Shown here: one piece after another, positions 60,659-64,000 of the stretch | Numbering within the stretch: the first letter of the stretch is position 1 | Layout of the letters: each line of letters begins with the position of its first letter | Assembly: GCA_963677885.1 (NCBI GenBank) | Contig: OY782500.1 | Span: 744,001-808,000, forward strand | Length of the DNA: 64,000 nucleotides | Source of the DNA: UBA1351 sp963677885 | Lineage (GTDB): Bacteria > Bacillota > Clostridia > Lachnospirales > Vallitaleaceae | Reading direction: 5' to 3' | The notes under the pieces: generated by a model | Seen by the model: the letters and a program-made list of their open reading frames with translations, nothing else | Database searches by the model: none | What the model was told of the DNA's origin: nothing | Translations under genes and position numbers: made by a program

Positions 60659-61450
60659 TTAGTTCCGGTGTTTCTCCAACCAATCAAGGGTGTAGTCAAC
60701 AAAATTATGCATATCCAGACACCTCACATCAGCCTTTCCTATCTGCACAACTTTAACTGAACCATCCCTATCATAATCATTTCCAAGTTCAACAAAATCA
60801 CTGTCATCGACATCCTGGGTCTCATAGGAAACCCATTTACGAACCCCATCAACAAGGATAGCAGAGGATTCTCGTGTCCATTTTTTGCCTTTAAAGTCTG
60901 CTCTGGTTTCTGCAAGGTGAATGGAAGTATTCTTATCATAGCCAACTCCCAAAAGCAGTATTTTGCCTCCAAGACCATATAATTTATCAAGAGGTGACCC
61001 CTGTCCGAAGATGTTGGATAGATCATGGTCCTGTGTTAAGTAGTCTGCTTTTGCTCCGACTGCCGCAAAAGACCTGGCAGGATGATTACTCCTAAAAGCT
61101 CCTGGCCATACACGAATAGCTTCTGCAATTCGCCCCATGCCAATTGATGGTGTCACATCCTTGTTAAAGGCTGGCCACTCCTCACGGATCATCGGATGAT
61201 ATTCTTTGGGAACATCCCAATGAACGCCAATATCCGGGTCCAGATTTTTCCATGTCTGAGCAGGTGCCATCATCGTTCCCTCAGGACCGATTAAATCTAA
61301 GATAGCCTCAACAACTACCTCAGCACCGCCAACAATAAAGCCAAAGGCCTTTAGGGAGCCATGAACAATAACATGATCCCCTTTTTTTAGTCCTGCATCT
61401 TTTAACCCTTGAACCAATTCCCTTTTTGTTACATATACAAACTTATCCAT
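60659..61450 (-). CDS. AAC(3)-family acetyltransferase
   Basis: 263 residues. Family segments: DHVIVHGSLKAFG, GPEGTMMAPAQTW, NHPARSFAAVGAKADYLT, LYGLGGKILLLGVGYDKNTSIHLAE. These match the aminoglycoside 3-N-acetyltransferase family (AAC(3)/YokD), which uses acetyl-CoA. Chromosomal position among housekeeping genes means natural substrate and resistance are unproven. Confidence 0.85.
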   Translation of the reverse strand: MDKFVYVTKRELVQGLKDAGLKKGDHVIVHGSLKAFGFIVGGAEVVVEAILDLIGPEGTMMAPAQTWKNLDPDIGVHWDVPKEYHPMIREEWPAFNKDVTPSIGMGRIAEAIRVWPGAFRSNHPARSFAAVGAKADYLTQDHDLSNIFGQGSPLDKLYGLGGKILLLGVGYDKNTSIHLAETRADFKGKKWTRESSAILVDGVRKWVSYETQDVDDSDFVELGNDYDRDGSVKVVQIGKADVRCLDMHNFVDYTLDWLEKHRN

Positions 61451-61569
61451 ATTTAATCCTTTCGATACGTATTTAATCCCATTAACTATTTTACCACAAA
61501 AGATATATATAAATAAAAAACCGATGAAATCAACTGAATTGATTCATCGGCTTTATGTATGAATTGTAA

Positions 61570-61923
61570 TTATTTAGCAGCTTTTGCAGTTTCAACAAGT
61601 GCAGTGAAAGCAGCAGCATCGTTAACTGCCATTTCAGCAAGCATTTTTCTGTTGATATCAATACCAGCTACTTTAAGACCGTGCATGAATGTTGAGTAGC
61701 TCATACCGTTAGCACGGGTTGCAGCGTTGATTCTTGCGATCCAAAGCTTACGGAAGTCTCTTTTCTTAAGACGACGTCCAGCATATGAATATACGCCTGA
61801 TTTCATAACTGCTTGTTTTGCTATTCTAAAGTTTGTACTTTTTCTACCATAATAACCCTTAGCTAATTTGAGGGTACGCTTACGTCTTTTTCTTGTGTGC
61901 ATTGCACCTTTAACTCTTGCCAT
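61570..61923 (-). CDS. rplT: Ribosomal protein L20
   Basis: 117 residues, family length; MARVKGAMHTRKRRKRTLKLAKGY...  start and KRDFRKLWIARINAA segment are diagnostic. It binds 23S rRNA and often represses its own operon by binding the leader. Third gene of infC-rpmI-rplT. Confidence 0.97.
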   Translation of the reverse strand: MARVKGAMHTRKRRKRTLKLAKGYYGRKSTNFRIAKQAVMKSGVYSYAGRRLKKRDFRKLWIARINAATRANGMSYSTFMHGLKVAGIDINRKMLAEMAVNDAAAFTALVETAKAAK

Positions 61924-61947
61924 TTCTATTTCCTCCTACGAATCGTC

Positions 61948-62145
61948 TTATAAGTATGGTAATAACTTCTTCATTACCTTTTCGTTTGTTTTATCCATAA
62001 CCTCTGCATGTCTAAGATTTCTCTTAGTTTTAGGACTCTTCTTAGTCAAAATATGGCGTTTGTACGCTTTATTTCTCTTTAATTTTCCTGTACCAGTCAT
62101 TTTAAATCTCTTTGCTGCGCCACGGTGTGTTTTCATTTTTGGCAT
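61948..62145 (-). CDS. rpmI: Ribosomal protein L35
   Basis: 65 residues, MPKMKTHRGAAKRFKMTGTG is the L35 N-terminus. Large-subunit protein in the conserved operon with infC and rplT. Confidence 0.97.
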   Translation of the reverse strand: MPKMKTHRGAAKRFKMTGTGKLKRNKAYKRHILTKKSPKTKRNLRHAEVMDKTNEKVMKKLLPYL

Positions 62146-62194
62146 GGTGGTTCCTCCTTCGATTGGTTAAGTTTCTATAAGTTAAACCTGTAAC

Positions 62195-62710
62195 TTATTT
62201 ATTTGTTTTCTTGGGGGTAAGAAACATGGTCATGAATCTACCTTCCATCTTAGGTTGCTTTTCAATATCTGCTATGTCTTCAAGTCCTTTTGCAAAATCA
62301 AGTAATATGCCTCTACCTACTGAAGTATGTGCTAATTCACGACCTCTAAAACGTACAGAAACTTTTACTTTATCGCCTTTTGTAAGAAACTTGTGTGCAT
62401 TTTTCATCTTAGTATTGATATCATGCTCTTCAATATTTGGTGACAACCTAACTTCTTTGATACTAATGATGTTTTGTTTTTTCTTTGCTTCTTTCTCACG
62501 CTTGGTTTGCTCATACTTGAACTTACCGTAATCGATGATTTTACAAACCGGTGGTTTAGCTTTTGGAGCAACTTTAACCAGGTCAAGACCTTCTTCTCTG
62601 GCAAGCTTCTGGGCATCTTTTGCACTCATGATTCCTAACTGTTCACCTTGAGATCCGATTACTCGTAGTTCTTTGTCTCTGATTTGCTCATTAATCATAT
62701 GGCCGCTGAT
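62195..62710 (-). CDS. infC: Translation initiation factor IF-3
   Basis: 171 residues. INEQIRDKELRVIG, AKPPVCKIIDYGKFKYEQ and RLSPNIEEHDINTK are IF-3 hallmarks. The in-frame ATC at 62710 lies eight bases from AGGAGG and is taken as a near-cognate start, in line with AUU/AUC starts by which IF-3 autoregulates; ATG 62698 is the next option. First gene of the operon. Confidence 0.93.
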   Translation of the reverse strand: MSGHMINEQIRDKELRVIGSQGEQLGIMSAKDAQKLAREEGLDLVKVAPKAKPPVCKIIDYGKFKYEQTKREKEAKKKQNIISIKEVRLSPNIEEHDINTKMKNAHKFLTKGDKVKVSVRFRGRELAHTSVGRGILLDFAKGLEDIADIEKQPKMEGRFMTMFLTPKKTNK

Positions 62711-62923
62711 AGTTAGCACCTCCTGTTAATCTGATTATCTGCTGGTCCCATAAGGACACATGGTAGAGTCTGTCTGTTGGTTGCTATTCCTTTTAATGAA
62801 TCGTCATATGAATGACGAAAGAACAAAAGCGTCGTTTAACGACGTTGGTTTCGCTTCGCGAATTGTTCCAGCTGTTCGACAGAAATTGGCTTGTTTAGAG
62901 CAATTTCTTAGTTAACAAAAAAA

Positions 62924-62946
62924 ATGGATAGTCACCTATCCACTCA
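62924..62946 (-). terminator. Attenuator terminator in the infC leader
   Basis: TGGATAG and CTATCCA around GTGA, followed by eight T on the minus strand, about 200 bp upstream of infC and downstream of its promoter. It fits L20-controlled attenuation as described for other Firmicutes. Confidence 0.8.
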
Positions 62947-63049
62947 CAATAATAAACATAGCAATACAATTGCTGTTTAATATTTGACCCAAGCACTTAC
63001 CTGTCCTTAGGTGAGAGTGGAAGACTCTGCTTTGTTTTCACCGAAGTAT

Positions 63050-63078
63050 AGATTATCACTTATAAACTGCAATGTCAA
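63050..63078 (-). promoter_or_regulatory. Promoter of infC-rpmI-rplT
   Basis: -35 TTGACA (63073-63078), 17-bp spacer, -10 TAATCT (63050-63055) on the minus strand; leader of about 340 nt to infC, containing the attenuator. Confidence 0.75.
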
Positions 63079-63148
63079 GGTTTTTTTAAATAATCTTTCA
63101 AATCCGGAGTCCAAATACGACTCCGGATCTTCTTAGTCATGTTACTAT

Positions 63149-64000
63149 TTAAGATTTGTATACCAACTGATCATTTTCAACCCGAATGATGATATGGCTG
63201 TTGGGCACAACATCTCCACTAAGAATAGCACGACCCAAACTGGTTTCGACAGTTCTTTGCAGATACCGTTTAACCGGTCTAGCTCCAAACTGAGGCTCAT
63301 AACTTTCATCTCTGATAAAAGCGAGAGCTTCCTCGGATAATTCAAGGCTGATATGTCGGTCAGTCAATCGCTCATTAATATCATCCAGGGATAACTTAAC
63401 GATTTCACCAATCTGAGCCTTGGTTAATGGTGTAAACAGAACCACATCATCCAAGCGGTTAAGAAATTCAGGCTTAAAATGTTGATGAAGCTGGCCCAAA
63501 ACAATATTCTCTGTCTCCTTACCGATTGTTCCGTCTGCTTCAATTCCACTAAGTAAGGCCTGACTACCTATGTTTGATGTCAGTATAATGACTGTGTTCT
63601 TAAAATCGACAGTCCTACCCTTGGCATCCGTCAACCGACCTTCATCCAATAGCTGCAAAAGAACGTTAAAGACTTCCGGATGGGCTTTTTCAATCTCATC
63701 AAAAAGAATAACTGCGTAAGGCTTTCTTCTGACGGCTTCAGTCAACTGGCCACCTTCCTCGTAACCAACATATCCTGGAGGAGCTCCAATAAGTCTGGCA
63801 ACTGCGTGCCTTTCCATATATTCACTCATATCTATTCGAACCATATTGTCTTCACTGTCAAAAAGGGCTTCCGCTAAAGACTTAGCCAACTCAGTCTTAC
63901 CAACGCCGGTAGGGCCGAGAAAAACAAAGGATCCCATAGGTTTGCTAATATCCTTAAGCCCTGACCTGGCACGAATTACAGCATCTGTAACAGCCTGAAT
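63149..64000 (-). CDS. clpB: ClpB chaperone, C-terminal part (runs off the window)
   Basis: Partial: about 284 residues of the second AAA+ domain and the C-terminus. The frame continues to the edge (IQAVTDAVIRARSGLKDISKP upstream of GSFVFLGPTGVGKTE, Walker A; VILFDEIEKAHPEV, Walker B; sensor-2 GARPVKRYLQ). Sequence is ClpB-like disaggregase, with ClpC as the alternative. Confidence 0.88.
   Translation of the reverse strand: MQAVTDAVIRARSGLKDISKPMGSFVFLGPTGVGKTELAKSLAEALFDSEDNMVRIDMSEYMERHAVARLIGAPPGYVGYEEGGQLTEAVRRKPYAVILFDEIEKAHPEVFNVLLQLLDEGRLTDAKGRTVDFKNTVIILTSNIGSQALLSGIEADGTIGKETENIVLGQLHQHFKPEFLNRLDDVVLFTPLTKAQIGEIVKLSLDDINERLTDRHISLELSEEALAFIRDESYEPQFGARPVKRYLQRTVETSLGRAILSGDVVPNSHIIIRVENDQLVYKS

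Noticed and set aside
60659..61450. Calling the AAC(3)-family gene an aminoglycoside resistance determinant
   Set aside because: Chromosomal, no mobile context; the family includes members with other or unknown substrates.

Overview
The window looks like a low-GC Gram-positive anaerobe of the class Clostridia. It has strong AGGAGG-type ribosome sites, an infC-rpmI-rplT operon, [FeFe]-hydrogenase maturation genes (hydF, hydG), rubredoxin and ferredoxin proteins, the clostridial-type carboxynorspermidine polyamine route and a sugar ABC importer beside a rhamnogalacturonan acetylesterase. The genus cannot be fixed from the sequence alone; a Lachnospirales/Vallitalea-type organism is a reasonable guess. 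The main features are two different integrated filamentous-phage-like (inovirus-like) prophages, each in a tRNA gene and only about 3.6 kb apart.

Layout. 0-8.2 kb, all on the minus strand: pectin-related esterase, ABC importer (binding lipoprotein plus two permeases), serine beta-lactamase-like hydrolase, MFS exporter and a small membrane protein. 8.44-16.53 kb: prophage 1, about 8.1 kb, in tRNA-Gly(GCC), with 23-bp att repeats. It encodes a repressor with operators, a probable ssDNA-binding protein, an adsorption-type protein, three small coat-like membrane proteins, a Zot/pI-type ATPase, an adenine methyltransferase, a CRESS-type HUH-helicase Rep and an integrase. Beside rep lies a stem-loop origin carrying the circovirus-type nonamer TAGTATTAC with TGAGACAAAA iterons. 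A LexA-type box sits in the left end. 16.8-20.1 kb: glycosidase lipoprotein and a phosphodiester glycosidase/copper-amine-oxidase-like/TPR protein. 20.17-33.14 kb: prophage 2, about 13 kb, in tRNA-Leu(AAG), mostly minus strand. It uses an unrelated Rep_trans-like initiator and has its own Zot ATPase, pVIII-like major coat, pIII-like protein, a TraX-like membrane acetyltransferase, two repressors and a nuclease/methyltransferase cargo. Its adenine methyltransferase block is apparently identical over 481 bp to that of prophage 1, in inverted orientation.

33.2-64 kb: a long inverted-repeat element, a VWA lipoprotein, a GGDEF/EAL protein, a LysM plus double 5'-nucleotidase surface protein, a polyamine operon (speA, carboxynorspermidine synthase and nspC), redox proteins, the aspA-hydF-TM1266-hydG cluster, an EAL protein, a DDAH-like deiminase behind an attenuator-like leader, a MarR-regulated heterodimeric ABC exporter, an AAC(3)-type acetyltransferase, the infC operon with a leader terminator, and the 3' part of clpB running off the window.

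The most novel material is prophage 1, which combines filamentous-phage morphogenesis genes with a eukaryotic-virus-like (CRESS) replication module. Its exchangeable methyltransferase cassette is bounded by GGGCTAATAGCCC palindromes. All statements come from reading the sequence; no searches or folding programs were run.
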